Assembly (NCBI RefSeq): GCF_008642375.1
Contig: NZ_CP029194.1
Span: 1,674,001 to 1,738,000 of the forward strand
Source: Streptomyces venezuelae
GTDB lineage: Bacteria; Actinomycetota; Actinomycetes; Streptomycetales; Streptomycetaceae
Length of the DNA stretch: 64,000 nt
Reading direction: 5' to 3'
This document shows positions 11,201 through 19,206 of this stretch, one piece after another. The position numbers and the translations under genes are program-made. Numbering within the stretch: the stretch's first letter is position 1; each line of letters begins with the position of its first letter. The notes under the pieces were generated by a model. It had not been told where the DNA came from, did not search any database, and was given only the letters and a program-made list of their open reading frames with translations.

Positions 11201-11461
11201 GGCAGCATCGACCTGAATTCGATCAAGGTGGCGGCCAACTCGCTCAACGGCGACGTCGCGTTCGGCACGACATGGACCGAGACCAACGTCTCGACCGCGA
11301 TCGGCATCCCCGATGTCAACAAGGACGGCGTGCCCGACATCTGGGCCCGCTTCGGTGACACCGGCAACGTCAAGCTGTACTACCCGTCCACCACCAACAC
11401 CAACGCCCCGGTCAGGACGGTCCTGGGCGTCGACTGGCGGGCCATCCGCGCCTTGGGCTGA
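8246..11461 (+). CDS. Secreted DNRLRE-domain protein with C-terminal VCBS/FG-GAP-like repeats
   Basis: 1071 residues. GTG 8246 is chosen because CGGGAG lies about 10 nt upstream. The N-terminus has Arg residues followed by a hydrophobic stretch at about 18-38, ending near LLPWW, consistent with a signal peptide or membrane anchor. A long beta-rich region follows, including a DNRLRE-type domain at about 370-540 (Trp/Ser-rich, with Cys pairs). The C-terminal third contains repeats with acidic calcium-loop patterns: GDDIADLL (about 776), GDKLPDLT (about 907), NKDTTPDLL (about 955) and NKDGVPDIW (about 1024). Such repeats usually form beta-propeller blades in surface proteins. Proteins of this type often sit beside RHS genes in Streptomyces (recollection, not verified here). 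The function is probably adhesion or cell-surface scaffolding; no catalytic motif was recognised. Confidence 0.85.
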   Translation: MPAPPRLLSPFVRTRTRLTLTLGLVLAALTAALLPWWQPSTPTTTSSPSAPKSPRTDAKQASTGPKDEATAAAEAKRTGKKVLVETATTATELIWALPNGQLRTQIHALPQRAKNAQGKWAPIDNTLHRTKDAGDLTVRPANPAVPVRFSGGTSAEARADRSYARVPLAESAGDASVLAEVDLDGHTIAYTWPGALPKPVLDGPRALYSEVFPGVDLLLVAREEGGFGQLLIVKNREAAQNKDLATVSYGLRSKTAVFRQDAKANRIQVLDKSGAEVGTIPTPFAWDSSGRDPELKPGTPQRTSVAGPADVLKLSGLTGIEPGARSAQLPVVLDGDGTGTATLNLGLGRTGLLAHQDTKYPVFIDPPLNSGWAAWTTAYKKYPTSSFWNGTNFSSGTSDARVGYESDTGGLGRSFWRMKFSSSYKGAKFTRATFKVKNNHSWSCTAREFQFWQTGSISSGTTWNAQPSWSTKLDWQSFAHGWSSTGCPDAYEAFNVLAGVQKSADAGAETLTFGMRATSEGDTQTWRKFLATSAVVEGDFNTAPSQPTNGTSSPGGACVPGPTNSVTIGRTTITLKAKGYDPDKTIPKLRFRFWKSGAATKTEYVATADSTGYGQMVIQADNPLLKDLQTNTLFSWDVRAEDASEVSSFFPNGTEPCRLTVDPTAPPQPDITSTVFTEATPDGKTWAKVKYGTPGDFTFSATGATKFKYAFEGEALVETPPPTNGKITLTGVRPRHAGPTALYVYAYDVNGNQSLKGDYSFYLPPRDRADGPMDTGGDDIADLLVLYPDGKLKNCVGAPADPAVPDTGGELFSCLDASYVTKDKKVDPPNHWIDAAGTASLIAHYNDTYPGDGSTDMFAVTPDKKFWLYPGDGYGSFNVDERIEIRLPANAPAPSTWTQLKAIGDITGDKLPDLTLRAGPQFWVLSGYTGATFQTATLMEGTAWARRDIVNIADMNKDTTPDLLWRNLDNGNMYVRHGKPGTSGAGSIDLNSIKVAANSLNGDVAFGTTWTETNVSTAIGIPDVNKDGVPDIWARFGDTGNVKLYYPSTTNTNAPVRTVLGVDWRAIRALG

Positions 11462-11481
11462 CCCCGCCCCCGTCCACTGAT

Positions 11482-11527
11482 CCCGAGCCCCGGCCGCCTG
11501 CCTCGCAGCAGGCGGCCGGGGCTCGGG
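11482..11527. terminator. Bidirectional terminator hairpin
   Basis: Perfect 20-bp stem (11482-11501 with 11508-11527) and a 6-nt loop, between the convergent ends of the VCBS-protein gene and the MFS exporter gene. It has no U-tract, which is typical of streptomycete terminators. Confidence 0.85.
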
Positions 11528-11547
11528 CCGTTGGCGGGAACGAGCCG

Positions 11548-14040
11548 TCAGTCCTGGTGCCCGAGCTGGAGGTCGCGCTCGGTGCGGCCCCCGCCGGCCA
11601 TCTGGAGGACGGTGGCGACGGGCGGGTACCCGGCCGCGATGACGGTGTACTCGCCGGAGGACAGGTCCACGAAGCGGAAGGTGCCGTCGGCCCCGGTGGT
11701 GAGGGTGTCCATGACGTTGCCGGCGGCGTCGAGGAGGGTGACGCGGGCGTCCTCGACGGGGCGTCCGCCCCCGGCCCGTACGGTGCCGCGCAGGACCGCT
11801 CCGCCGGCCAGTTCGATGTCCTGACGGGTCTCGCGGGAGGACTGGACGCTGACCGGGAGCGCGGCGGGCCGGAAGGCGGGGGCACTGGCGGCGAGCGTGT
11901 ACTCGCCGGCGACGAGTTCGGTGATGACGTACCCGCCCTCGCGTCCGCTGCGGGTGGAGGCGACGACCTCGCCGCGTACGTCGGTGAGGGTGACGGCGGC
12001 GTCCCGGACGGGGGTCCCGTCGGCGGTGACGACGCTGCCCGCGAGCCGCCCGGCGCCGCCGAGGACGACGTCGAGCTCCACGGGCCGGTCGCCGACGGTG
12101 ACGGAGACCGCCTGGGGCTGGTGTCCGCCGGCCGCCGCGATGAGGACGTACGAGCCCCGGTCGGGCACGCTCAGCGCGTACCGCCCGTCCTCGCCGCTCG
12201 CGCCGCGCCCGACCTGGCGGCCCTGCACGTCGATGAGGGTGAGTGCGGCCCGGGGCACGCGGCTGCCGTCGTGGTGCTGGACGGTGCCGCAGACCGGGAC
12301 ACCGGAGCGGGCGGGCCCTTCCTGGGCGGGGCGGGAAGAGACGGGGCGGGAAGGAGTAGGGGCGGCGTGCCGGGCGTGCGGGACCGCCTGGGCGCCGCCG
12401 AAGTCGGTGGTCTCGATGGCCTCGGTGGCGGGGCTGTGGTGGGACACCAGCGGTTTCTCCTTGAGGAAGAAGGCGAGGACGAGGCCGAGCACGAGGACCG
12501 GCACGAGGTAGAGGAAGATGCGCGGCATCGCGTCCGCGTACGCCTGGATGTAGGCGTCGCGCAGGGCGGGCGGCAGGGTGTGCACCGTCTGCGGGGTGAT
12601 GGATTCGGCCGGTGGCAGGGACACCGGGGCTCCCTGCGCGAGGACCCCGGCCAGCCGGTCGCCGAGGGCGTCGTCGAGCCGTGAGGCGAAGAGGGTGCCG
12701 AAGACCGCCGCGCCGACGCTGCCGCCGATCTGGCGGAAGTAGTTGTGGGCGCTGGTGGCGGTGCCGAGGTCGGCGGGGCGCACGGAGTTCTGCACGGCGA
12801 GCACGAGGACCGGCATGACCAGGCCGATGCCGGTGCCGAGGACGGCCTGCCAGAGGCTGTGCTGGAGGCGCGGGGTCTCGGTGTCCATCCGGGAGAGCAG
12901 CCACATGCCGAGGACGGAGACGGCTCCGCCGACCACCGGGTAGATCTTGTAGTGGCCGGTGCGGGTGATCAGCTGACCGGAGACGACCGAGGCGATGACG
13001 ATGCCGCCCATGAACGGCAGCATCAGGAGGCCGGACTCGGTGGCGGTGGCGCCCTCGACCATCTGCAGGAAGCTGGGGAGGTAGCTGGCAGCGCCGAAGA
13101 GCGCGATGCCGACGACGGCCCCGACGAGGGCGGTGACGGTGAAGACGGAGTCGCGGAAGAGCCGGAGCGGGATGAGGGGTTCGGGCGCGAAGTGCTCGAC
13201 GACCAGGAAGAGCAGGGTCGTTCCGGCGGCGCCGCAGGCGAGGGCGAGGACGACCCGCGAGTCCCAGGCGTACTCGGTACCGCCCCAACTGGTCAGCAGG
13301 ACCAGGCAGGTGGAGGCGGCGGCGAGGAGGAGTGCGCCGAGGACGTCGAAGCGCGCGCGTGCCGTGGGCCTGGGCAGTTTGAGGACGACGGCGACGACGG
13401 CGAGGGTGACGAGCCCGAAGGGGACGTTGAAGTAGAAGCACCAGCGCCAGGAGACGTGGTCGGTGAAGAAGCCGCCGAGCAGGGGTCCGGCGACGGAGGC
13501 GAGGCCGAAGGCGGCGCCGATCAGGCCCATGTACCGGCCGCGTTCCCGGGCGGGGACGATGTCGGCGATGATCGCCTGGACGCCGATCATCAGGCCGCCG
13601 GCGCCGGCGCCCTGGATCGCGCGGAAGGCGATGAGCTCGTCCATGCTCCGGGACCAGCCGGCCAGGCCGGAGCCGATGACGAAGACGACGATGGCGAAGA
13701 GGAAGACGCTCTTGCGGCCGAGGAGGTCGCCGAGTTTCCCGTAGATCGGCAGGCCGATGGTGGAGGTCAGCAGATAGGCGGTGATGGCCCAGGACATCCG
13801 GTCCAGGCCTTGCAGTTCGCCGACGATCTTCGGCAGGGCGGTGGCCACGATCATCTGCTCGAGCGCGGCGAGGAGCAGTGCGAGCATGAGGCCGCAGAAG
13901 ACGAGCCGGACGCGGCGGGGGTCGAGGGGGGCGGGTCCGGGGCCGGGTGGCGGCGCGAGGCCGACGGGCGGGCCGTCCGCGGCGAGCGGGTCCGCGCCCT
14001 CCGCGCCCCTGGTGGCCTTCACGACGGTGATCGCACCCAC
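11548..14040 (-). CDS. DHA2-type MFS exporter fused to three carboxypeptidase-regulatory-like domains
   Basis: 830 residues from GTG 14040, which has GGGGAG 7 nt upstream; an in-frame ATG at 14088 lacks one. Residues about 45-515 form a 14-helix drug:H+ antiporter-2 transporter: the motif A region [10 protein letters not shown] follows helix 2, [10 protein letters not shown] is in helix 4, and [10 protein letters not shown] is the antiporter motif C region. The protein then continues for about 250 residues as three tandem beta-sandwich repeats, each with a pattern like GxVxxxDGxPVxxAxVTLxD, resembling CarboxypepD_reg/CnaB-like domains. Ordinary QacA/EmrB transporters end soon after helix 14. 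With an even number of helices both ends should be cytoplasmic, which is odd for this domain type. The substrate is unknown. The gene converges on the VCBS-protein gene across a strong terminator. Confidence 0.9.
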   Translation of the reverse strand: MGAITVVKATRGAEGADPLAADGPPVGLAPPPGPGPAPLDPRRVRLVFCGLMLALLLAALEQMIVATALPKIVGELQGLDRMSWAITAYLLTSTIGLPIYGKLGDLLGRKSVFLFAIVVFVIGSGLAGWSRSMDELIAFRAIQGAGAGGLMIGVQAIIADIVPARERGRYMGLIGAAFGLASVAGPLLGGFFTDHVSWRWCFYFNVPFGLVTLAVVAVVLKLPRPTARARFDVLGALLLAAASTCLVLLTSWGGTEYAWDSRVVLALACGAAGTTLLFLVVEHFAPEPLIPLRLFRDSVFTVTALVGAVVGIALFGAASYLPSFLQMVEGATATESGLLMLPFMGGIVIASVVSGQLITRTGHYKIYPVVGGAVSVLGMWLLSRMDTETPRLQHSLWQAVLGTGIGLVMPVLVLAVQNSVRPADLGTATSAHNYFRQIGGSVGAAVFGTLFASRLDDALGDRLAGVLAQGAPVSLPPAESITPQTVHTLPPALRDAYIQAYADAMPRIFLYLVPVLVLGLVLAFFLKEKPLVSHHSPATEAIETTDFGGAQAVPHARHAAPTPSRPVSSRPAQEGPARSGVPVCGTVQHHDGSRVPRAALTLIDVQGRQVGRGASGEDGRYALSVPDRGSYVLIAAAGGHQPQAVSVTVGDRPVELDVVLGGAGRLAGSVVTADGTPVRDAAVTLTDVRGEVVASTRSGREGGYVITELVAGEYTLAASAPAFRPAALPVSVQSSRETRQDIELAGGAVLRGTVRAGGGRPVEDARVTLLDAAGNVMDTLTTGADGTFRFVDLSSGEYTVIAAGYPPVATVLQMAGGGRTERDLQLGHQD

Positions 14041-14279
14041 GTACCTGCTCCCCTCGACACGGCGTCTGCGCCGCGCCATTCTTCGCATTGGGTGCGAAGC
14101 GGGAGCAAGTCGGGCGGTACGGGAGGTCAGTGGCGTCCCGGGCGGCGAACGGCCCTGCGGTACGGCGCACTTGAGTCGCTCATCAGCGCGTTTACGAGGA
14201 GGCCCGCGCCCCCTCGGTGCGCGGGGGCTCCGGTACGGGGGCGCGGGTGAACCACTCGAATCGGTGAACGCCGGGAGCG

Positions 14280-14723
14280 TTACTTCTCGACCTCGTCCGC
14301 CAGCTTGGCGAGCAGGGCGTCGTAGATCCGGGCCAGGCCCTTGGGGGCGAAGGTCCGCTCGAAGAAGCCTCCGACGCCGCCGGCGCCGTTCCAGACGGAG
14401 GTGACGACGGCGCGCGACTTGCCCTCACCGGCGGGGGTGACGGTCCAGGTGGTGACCATGGACGAGTTGCGGTCCTTCTCGACGAGCTGCCCGTCGGTGG
14501 GCTCGGTGACCTCCAGAAGGCAGTCGCGGACGCGCTTGCTGGTGGCCTGGAGCTTCCAGTGGACGAGGGTGCCCTCGCCGTCGCCGCCCTCGCGCACCTC
14601 GTACTCGCTGAAGTGCTCGGGGAGCACCTTCGCGCGCGTGCCGCTGTAGTCCGCCAGCGCGTCGAACACCGTCTCCGCGTCCGCGGCGATGATTCGTTCC
14701 GTCGTGGCCTCGACCTGCGCCAT
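14280..14723 (-). CDS. SRPBCC-family (START/Bet v1-like) protein
   Basis: 147 residues. Start ATG 14723 is fixed by GGAGGAAG 4 nt upstream. The sequence begins [23 protein letters not shown], the usual first strand and helix of polyketide-cyclase/START-like SRPBCC proteins, and continues with the alternating strands and final long C-terminal helix of that fold. Members bind hydrophobic ligands in a cavity; no ligand can be assigned. It is transcribed towards the MFS exporter 239 bp downstream, so weak co-transcription is possible but not shown. The gene is divergent from the radical SAM gene. Confidence 0.85.
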   Translation of the reverse strand: MAQVEATTERIIAADAETVFDALADYSGTRAKVLPEHFSEYEVREGGDGEGTLVHWKLQATSKRVRDCLLEVTEPTDGQLVEKDRNSSMVTTWTVTPAGEGKSRAVVTSVWNGAGGVGGFFERTFAPKGLARIYDALLAKLADEVEK

Positions 14724-14814
14724 TGACTTCCTCCAGCTTGTGGTTCCTCGGGGGTGTGGGCCTAGCGAACCACGAGGGCTCCGGGGCACGAAATCCGGGT
14801 TGCGGTGATCAAGG

Positions 14815-14826
14815 GAACAGGTGTTC
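14815..14826 (+). promoter_or_regulatory. Candidate LexA (SOS) box
   Basis: GAACAGGTGTTC matches the actinobacterial/Gram-positive LexA core GAAC-N4-GTTC exactly, although the outer TC/GA flanks are absent. It lies 55 bp upstream of the radical SAM start, a sensible operator position. That gene's family is Rv2578c-like, and I recall the mycobacterial member being listed in the DNA-damage/LexA regulon. Regulation here is inference. Confidence 0.5.
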
Positions 14827-14881
14827 TATTCTGGGTGCGGGGTGGGGTCAGAGGCGAGGCAGAGCAACCGAGGAGGCGTCC

Positions 14882-15916
14882 GTGCGCTGGGACAATCTGG
14901 GCGACGGGCCGGCCGCGCCCGCCGACATCGGTCTGTTCGGTACGGACGCGGTGACCACGCGGACGTTCGACACCCCGGAGTTCCGGGGCATCACCTTCCA
15001 CGAGGTGCGGGCCCGCTCGGTCCTCAACCGGGTGCCCGGCGCCTCCCGGATGCCGTTCGAGTGGACGGTCAACCCGTACCGGGGCTGCACGCATGCGTGT
15101 GTGTACTGCTTCGCCCGCAAGACCCACAGCTATCTGGACCTCGACACCGGGCTCGGCTTCGACTCCCAGATCGTCGTCAAGATCAACGCGCCGGAGGTGC
15201 TGGCCCGCCAGCTCGGCTCCGCCCGCTGGCAGGGCGCTCACATCGCCATGGGCACCAACGTCGACTGCTACCAGCGGGCGGAGGGCCGCTACCGCCTGAT
15301 GCCCGGCATCCTCACCGCACTGCGCGACCGCGCCAACCCCTTCTCGATCCTCACCAAGGGCACCCTGATCCTGCGCGACCTGGAGCTCCTCGCCCAGGCC
15401 GCCCAGGTCACCGAGGTCGGCATCTCCGTCTCGGTCGGCTTCACCGACCGGGAGCTGTGGCGGACGATCGAACCCGGCACCCCGTCCCCCGAGCGCAGAC
15501 TCGACGTGGTCCGCACCCTCGGCGAGCACGGCATCGACTGCGGGGTCCTGATGGCCCCCGTCGTCCCCTTCCTCGGCGACCGGCCCGAGCAGCTGCGCGC
15601 GACGGTCCGCGCGATCGCCGAGGCCGGGGCGAGTTCGGTCACGCCGCTCGTCCTGCACCTGCGGCCGGGCGCCCGCGAGTGGTTCATGACGTGGCTGCGG
15701 CAGCACCACCCGGAGCTGGTGCGGCGGTACGAGCGGATGTACGCGGACGGGGCCTACGCGCCGACCTGGTATCAGCGCCGGATCACCCGTCAGGTCCACG
15801 AACTGGCCGCCGAGTTCGGCATTGGACCCGCCCACCGGGGCGCCGCGCCCCGCCGGATCGCGGTCCCGGAGGAGCCGGCGCTCGCGGCCGTTCCCGAACA
15901 GCTCACACTGCTCTGA
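14882..15916 (+). CDS. Rv2578c-family radical SAM protein
   Basis: 344 residues. GTG 14882 has GAGGAG about 6 nt upstream. The radical SAM CxxxCxxC cluster ligands are Cys69, Cys73 and Cys76 in RGCTHACVYCFARKTH. The HACVYCFAR context and the NPYRGC lead-in are typical of the Rv2578c/spore-photoproduct-lyase-like branch. The rest fits the partial TIM barrel, with a glycine-rich SAM-contact region (TEVGISVSVGF). The protein should cleave S-adenosylmethionine through a [4Fe-4S] cluster; the substrate is unknown. A LexA-type box upstream suggests induction by DNA damage. The family also includes proteins annotated as intein-homing or repair-associated, so a repair role is plausible but unproven. 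Confidence 0.88.
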   Translation: MRWDNLGDGPAAPADIGLFGTDAVTTRTFDTPEFRGITFHEVRARSVLNRVPGASRMPFEWTVNPYRGCTHACVYCFARKTHSYLDLDTGLGFDSQIVVKINAPEVLARQLGSARWQGAHIAMGTNVDCYQRAEGRYRLMPGILTALRDRANPFSILTKGTLILRDLELLAQAAQVTEVGISVSVGFTDRELWRTIEPGTPSPERRLDVVRTLGEHGIDCGVLMAPVVPFLGDRPEQLRATVRAIAEAGASSVTPLVLHLRPGAREWFMTWLRQHHPELVRRYERMYADGAYAPTWYQRRITRQVHELAAEFGIGPAHRGAAPRRIAVPEEPALAAVPEQLTLL

Positions 15917-16019
15917 TCATCGGACCGGTTCACCTGACACGCCGTCGGATCCTCCTCTGTTCGGGTCAACTCTCGGCGAAAAAGGTCCTCCCGCGGCCCG
16001 TTCGGGGCACGGACGCCCT

Positions 16020-17708
16020 ATGACCCCACGCGCAGGAATGCTGATCGCCGCAGGAGCGCTGGTCGCCGGGACGGTCACCGTCCTGCCCGCCGCCCCCGCC
16101 GACGCCGGTGAACCGGCCCCCCGACCGCTGCCCCGGCTCGCCTGGACCGGCTGCGCCACACAGGCGTACCCGAAACTCCAGTGCGCCACCCTGAAGGTGC
16201 CGCTCAACCACGACGACCCGGCCGGCCGGAGCATCACGCTCGCGCTGACCCGGGTCCCGCACACCGCGAAGACCTTCCAGGGGCCGCTGCTCGTGAACCC
16301 CGGCGGGCCGGGCGGCAGCGGACGCACGATGGCGGGGTACGTGGCGGCCTCACTGCCCCCGAAGGTGGCCGCCGAGTACGACGTGATCGGCTTTGACCCG
16401 CGCGGGGTCGGGCGCAGCGAGCCCGCGCTCGACTGCCGGCCCGGCCACTTCGCGCCGGTCCGCCCCGACTCGGTGCCGCGCGGCGCCGAAGCCGAGCGGG
16501 TGGCGGTCGAGCGGGCCCGGGGCTTCGCCGAGGCCTGCGGCGAGAAGTACGCCGACGTCCTTCCGTACATCGACACCGTGAGCACCGCCCGGGACCTCGA
16601 CGCGATCCGGGACGCACTCGGCGCACCGAAGGTCAACTACCTCGGCTACTCGTACGGCACCTACCTGGGCGCGGTCTACGCACGGCTGTACCCGGACCGG
16701 GTGCGGCGCATGGCGCTCGACTCCGTCGTCAATCCGCACGGGGTCTGGTACGAGGACAACATCGCGCAGGACTACGCCTTCGACACCCGTCACAAGGACT
16801 TCATGGCGTGGGTGGCCCGACAGGACGCGGTCTACAAGCTGGGCACCGACCCGGCCGCGGTCGAGGCCGCCTGGTACCGGATGCGCGACGCGCTGCGCGA
16901 GGCCCCGGCCGGCGGGAAGGTCGGACCGGGCGAGCTGGAGGACACCTTCCTGCCCGGCGGGTACTACAACGGCTACTGGCCCCGTCTCGCGGGCGCCTTC
17001 TCGGCCTACGTCAACGACGGCGACGCGACGGGCCTGACGGAGGCGTACGAGAAGTACGGTGAGGCCGACGCCTCCGCCGACAACGGCTACTCGGTCTACA
17101 CGAGCGTGCAGTGCCGGGACGCGGCCTGGCCCCGCGACTGGAACGTCTGGCGCAAGGACAACTGGGACGTCCACGCGAAGGCACCGTTCTCGACCTGGAA
17201 CAACGCCTGGTACAACGCTCCCTGCGCCTTCTGGCCCGTGCCGTCCCTGACCCCGCCTGACGTCACCAACGACGAGCTCCCGCCGGTGCTCATCCTCCAG
17301 GCCACGGAGGACGCGGCGACCCCGTACGAGGGCGCCATGGCACTGCACCGGCTGATGCGCGGCTCCAGCCTGGTCGTCGAGGAGGGCGGCGGGAACCACG
17401 GGGTGACGCTCGGCGGCAACGACTGCCTCGACGACCACCTCGCCGCCTATCTCGCCACCGGCACGGTCCCGCGCGCCGAGGACGGGTCCGAGGTCGACGC
17501 GGTCTGCGAGGCACTGCCGGAGCCCGAACCCCTGGCCCCGGCCGGGAAGAAGACCGGGAAGGAAGCCGGGAAGGACGCCAGGAAGGACGCAGCGAAGGAG
17601 GCCGGGACGGAGGCCGGGACGGACGCGGCCTCGGGCAAGCGGGTCGGCGCCCTGCGCCCGGAGGCGACCGCCGTCACCCTGCACGGCCTCCTCGGCCACG
17701 TCCGCTGA
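16020..17708 (+). CDS. Secreted alpha/beta hydrolase, tripeptidyl-aminopeptidase-like (peptidase S33)
   Basis: 562 residues from ATG 16020. A signal peptide with hydrophobic residues about 6-23 ends near APADA. The oxyanion-hole motif NPGGPGGSG and the acid FDPRGVGRS region are present. The nucleophile is Ser211 in GYSYGT, the catalytic Asp is probably in QATEDAATP, and the His is in GGGNHGVT, so the triad looks intact. A TAP-type C-terminal domain precedes an unusual tail rich in KEAGKDA-type repeats. Streptomycete homologues remove tripeptides or release peptides from extracellular substrates. There is no clear ribosome binding site at this ATG, but in-frame upstream sequence does not look coding. 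Confidence 0.88.
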   Translation: MTPRAGMLIAAGALVAGTVTVLPAAPADAGEPAPRPLPRLAWTGCATQAYPKLQCATLKVPLNHDDPAGRSITLALTRVPHTAKTFQGPLLVNPGGPGGSGRTMAGYVAASLPPKVAAEYDVIGFDPRGVGRSEPALDCRPGHFAPVRPDSVPRGAEAERVAVERARGFAEACGEKYADVLPYIDTVSTARDLDAIRDALGAPKVNYLGYSYGTYLGAVYARLYPDRVRRMALDSVVNPHGVWYEDNIAQDYAFDTRHKDFMAWVARQDAVYKLGTDPAAVEAAWYRMRDALREAPAGGKVGPGELEDTFLPGGYYNGYWPRLAGAFSAYVNDGDATGLTEAYEKYGEADASADNGYSVYTSVQCRDAAWPRDWNVWRKDNWDVHAKAPFSTWNNAWYNAPCAFWPVPSLTPPDVTNDELPPVLILQATEDAATPYEGAMALHRLMRGSSLVVEEGGGNHGVTLGGNDCLDDHLAAYLATGTVPRAEDGSEVDAVCEALPEPEPLAPAGKKTGKEAGKDARKDAAKEAGTEAGTDAASGKRVGALRPEATAVTLHGLLGHVR

Positions 17709-17730
17709 CGACGCCCCGCTGCCCGGCCGG

Positions 17731-17762
17731 CCGTGCCCGCGCCCCTGGGGACGCGGGCACGG
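17731..17762. terminator. Hairpin terminator after the S33 peptidase gene
   Basis: Perfect 11-bp GC stem (17731-17741 with 17752-17762) and a 10-nt loop, between the hydrolase stop and the convergent end of the decayed MFS gene. Confidence 0.7.
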
Positions 17763-18636
17763 TCAGTGGGTGCCGTCCGCCCCGTCCGTTCTCGTCGTGA
17801 CGGGCCGGGTGGGGACGGTGTGGGAGGCGGCCGCGGCCGCCGCGGCGTAGTGGGCGGTGGTGGGCGGGCCGGCGGGGTGGATGCGGCCGACCAGGAGGGG
17901 CAGGACGACCATCGGCACGACGAACGCGGCATAGCCCCAGGACGCCTCGACGAAGGCGAACACGGCGAAGGCGACGGTCGCGATCCCGAACCCCGCCGCG
18001 ATGACCCTACGCGCGGCGCCGAGACGGTCGACGAACCGCGTGATCAAAGGCGCGGTGACCACGATTCCGGCCGCCGCCGGCAGGGTCGCCCCCCGCTTCG
18101 AGGGGGGGGTCATGCCCAGGCCGTCGGGGTTCTGGAAGGAGAGACCGCACACGTACATGAGCGCGTTGATGCAACCGGCCTCCACGATGATCGCGACACT
18201 CGACCCGACGAGGAACCTGTTGCCCAGCAGCGCCAGGTCGAGCAGCGGCGCCCGCACCCGCTTCTCGACGGCGACGAAGGCGACCACGGCCGCGGCCGAG
18301 ACCAGGAAGCAGAGGTGGAGTCGGCGCGCTGAGCCGTCCCCAGTCCGCGCCCTCGGCCACGGCGAAGACGAACGGCACGAGGACGGCGGGGATCAGCGCG
18401 GTCCCGGCCAGGTCGACGGAGCGGGAACGCGAAGGGTCGGAGGACTCCGGGACCGTACGCAGACTCAGTCCGCAGGCCAGGATCGTCGCGCCGGCCGCGC
18501 CCTGGACGGCACGGCCGGCGATGACCGTCCCACCGCTCTCCGCCAGGGCGATCAGCACGCACGACGCCACGAAGAGCAGCAGGCCGCCGACGAAGATGCG
18601 GCGGCGGCCGAAGATGTCCTCGGGAGCACCTGGCAA
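17763..18636 (-). pseudogene. Decayed MFS (DHA2-type) transporter
   Basis: The 5' part reads in one frame from the motif A remnant DIFGRRRIFVGG through GRAVQGAAGA to about 18320, then coding similarity switches frame and continues as SAAAVVAFVAVEKR through SSVAIIVEAGCINALMYV to FVEASWGYAAFV. About 60 expected N-terminal codons are missing, and after about 17920 the sequence no longer resembles a transporter. Homopolymers inside the second part (C8 and G6 on the coding strand near 18093-18113) give MTPPSKRGATLP where relatives usually read like MTPLxAGxATLP. The net change there is three bases, so frame is regained. The gene is truncated at both ends, frameshifted and surely non-functional unless the assembly is wrong. 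Confidence 0.8.
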
Positions 18637-18681
18637 CGGGGGTGCGGGGCACTGTCAGTGGCGTGCGCGAGGATGTGGGAC

Positions 18682-19128
18682 ATGAGCAACCCGCACCTCA
18701 CTCACGTCCCCGCGCCCGACGGACTCGCGCCCAGTCCGCAGTACAGCCACGTCGTCTGGGGGACGGGCCGGTTCGTCGCGATATCCGGGCAGTGCGCGCT
18801 GGACGCCTCCGGCGCGGTGGTCGGGGAGGGCGACGCGGTGGCCCAGGCGCACCAGGTGTTCGCCAATCTGGAGCGCTGCCTGGCCGCCGCCGGCGCCGGC
18901 TTCGGGGACGTGGTGAAGCTGACCTACTTCGTCACGGACGTGGCACACCTGCCGGCGGTACGGGACGCCCGGGACGCCTATTTCGCGGGGGCGCCGCTCC
19001 CGGCGAGCTCGGCGATGCAGGTGTCGGCGCTGGTCCGGCCGGAACTCCTCGTGGAGATCGAGGCCTTCGCCCTCGTCGCCGAGCCGACGGCCGGCGGCTC
19101 CGGCGCGGAGCTCCGCCTGCTTCGCTGA
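18682..19128 (+). CDS. RidA/YjgF-family protein
   Basis: 148 residues from ATG 18682, with GAGGA upstream. The sequence follows the Rid fold: an N-terminal strand with HVVWGTGRFVAISGQ, then a QVFANLERCLAAAGAGFGDVVKLTYFVTD segment, and a final strand ALVRPELLVEIEAFA. Canonical RidA has an Arg in the position equivalent to ALVRPELLVEIE, seen here. RidA-type enzymes deaminate reactive enamine/imine intermediates in the cytoplasm, but many subgroup members have other roles. It stands alone between a pseudogene and a convergent HEAT-repeat gene. Confidence 0.88.
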   Translation: MSNPHLTHVPAPDGLAPSPQYSHVVWGTGRFVAISGQCALDASGAVVGEGDAVAQAHQVFANLERCLAAAGAGFGDVVKLTYFVTDVAHLPAVRDARDAYFAGAPLPASSAMQVSALVRPELLVEIEAFALVAEPTAGGSGAELRLLR

Positions 19129-19142
19129 CGCCCACGCCTCTC

Positions 19143-19174
19143 GGACGCCCCATCCCCTGGACGCCCCATTCCCT
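19143..19174. repeat. Tandem 16-bp imperfect repeat
   Basis: Two adjacent units, GGACGCCCCATCCCCT and GGACGCCCCATTCCCT, differ at one base and are followed by a third GGACG. They lie in the short intergenic gap between convergent genes. Confidence 0.7.
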
Positions 19175-19177
19175 GGA

Positions 19178-19196
19178 CGTCCGCGGCCCGCGGACG
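19178..19196. terminator. Short intergenic hairpin
   Basis: CGTCCGCG (19178-19185) pairs perfectly with CGCGGACG (19189-19196) across a 3-nt loop. It is placed between the convergent ridA-like and HEAT-repeat genes, so it may terminate both. Confidence 0.45.
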
Positions 19197-19206
19197 CCCG
19201 CGGCCC

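Noticed and set aside
10763..14170. 1135-codon minus-strand frame overlapping the exporter
   Set aside because: It is Arg/Pro-rich, spans two convergent genes and their terminator, and is out of frame with the clear DHA2 transporter.
18001..18700. A longer start for the RidA gene reaching into the MFS remnant
   Set aside because: The in-frame upstream part is antisense to the transporter remnant; ATG 18682 fits the family's N-terminus and has GAGGA upstream.
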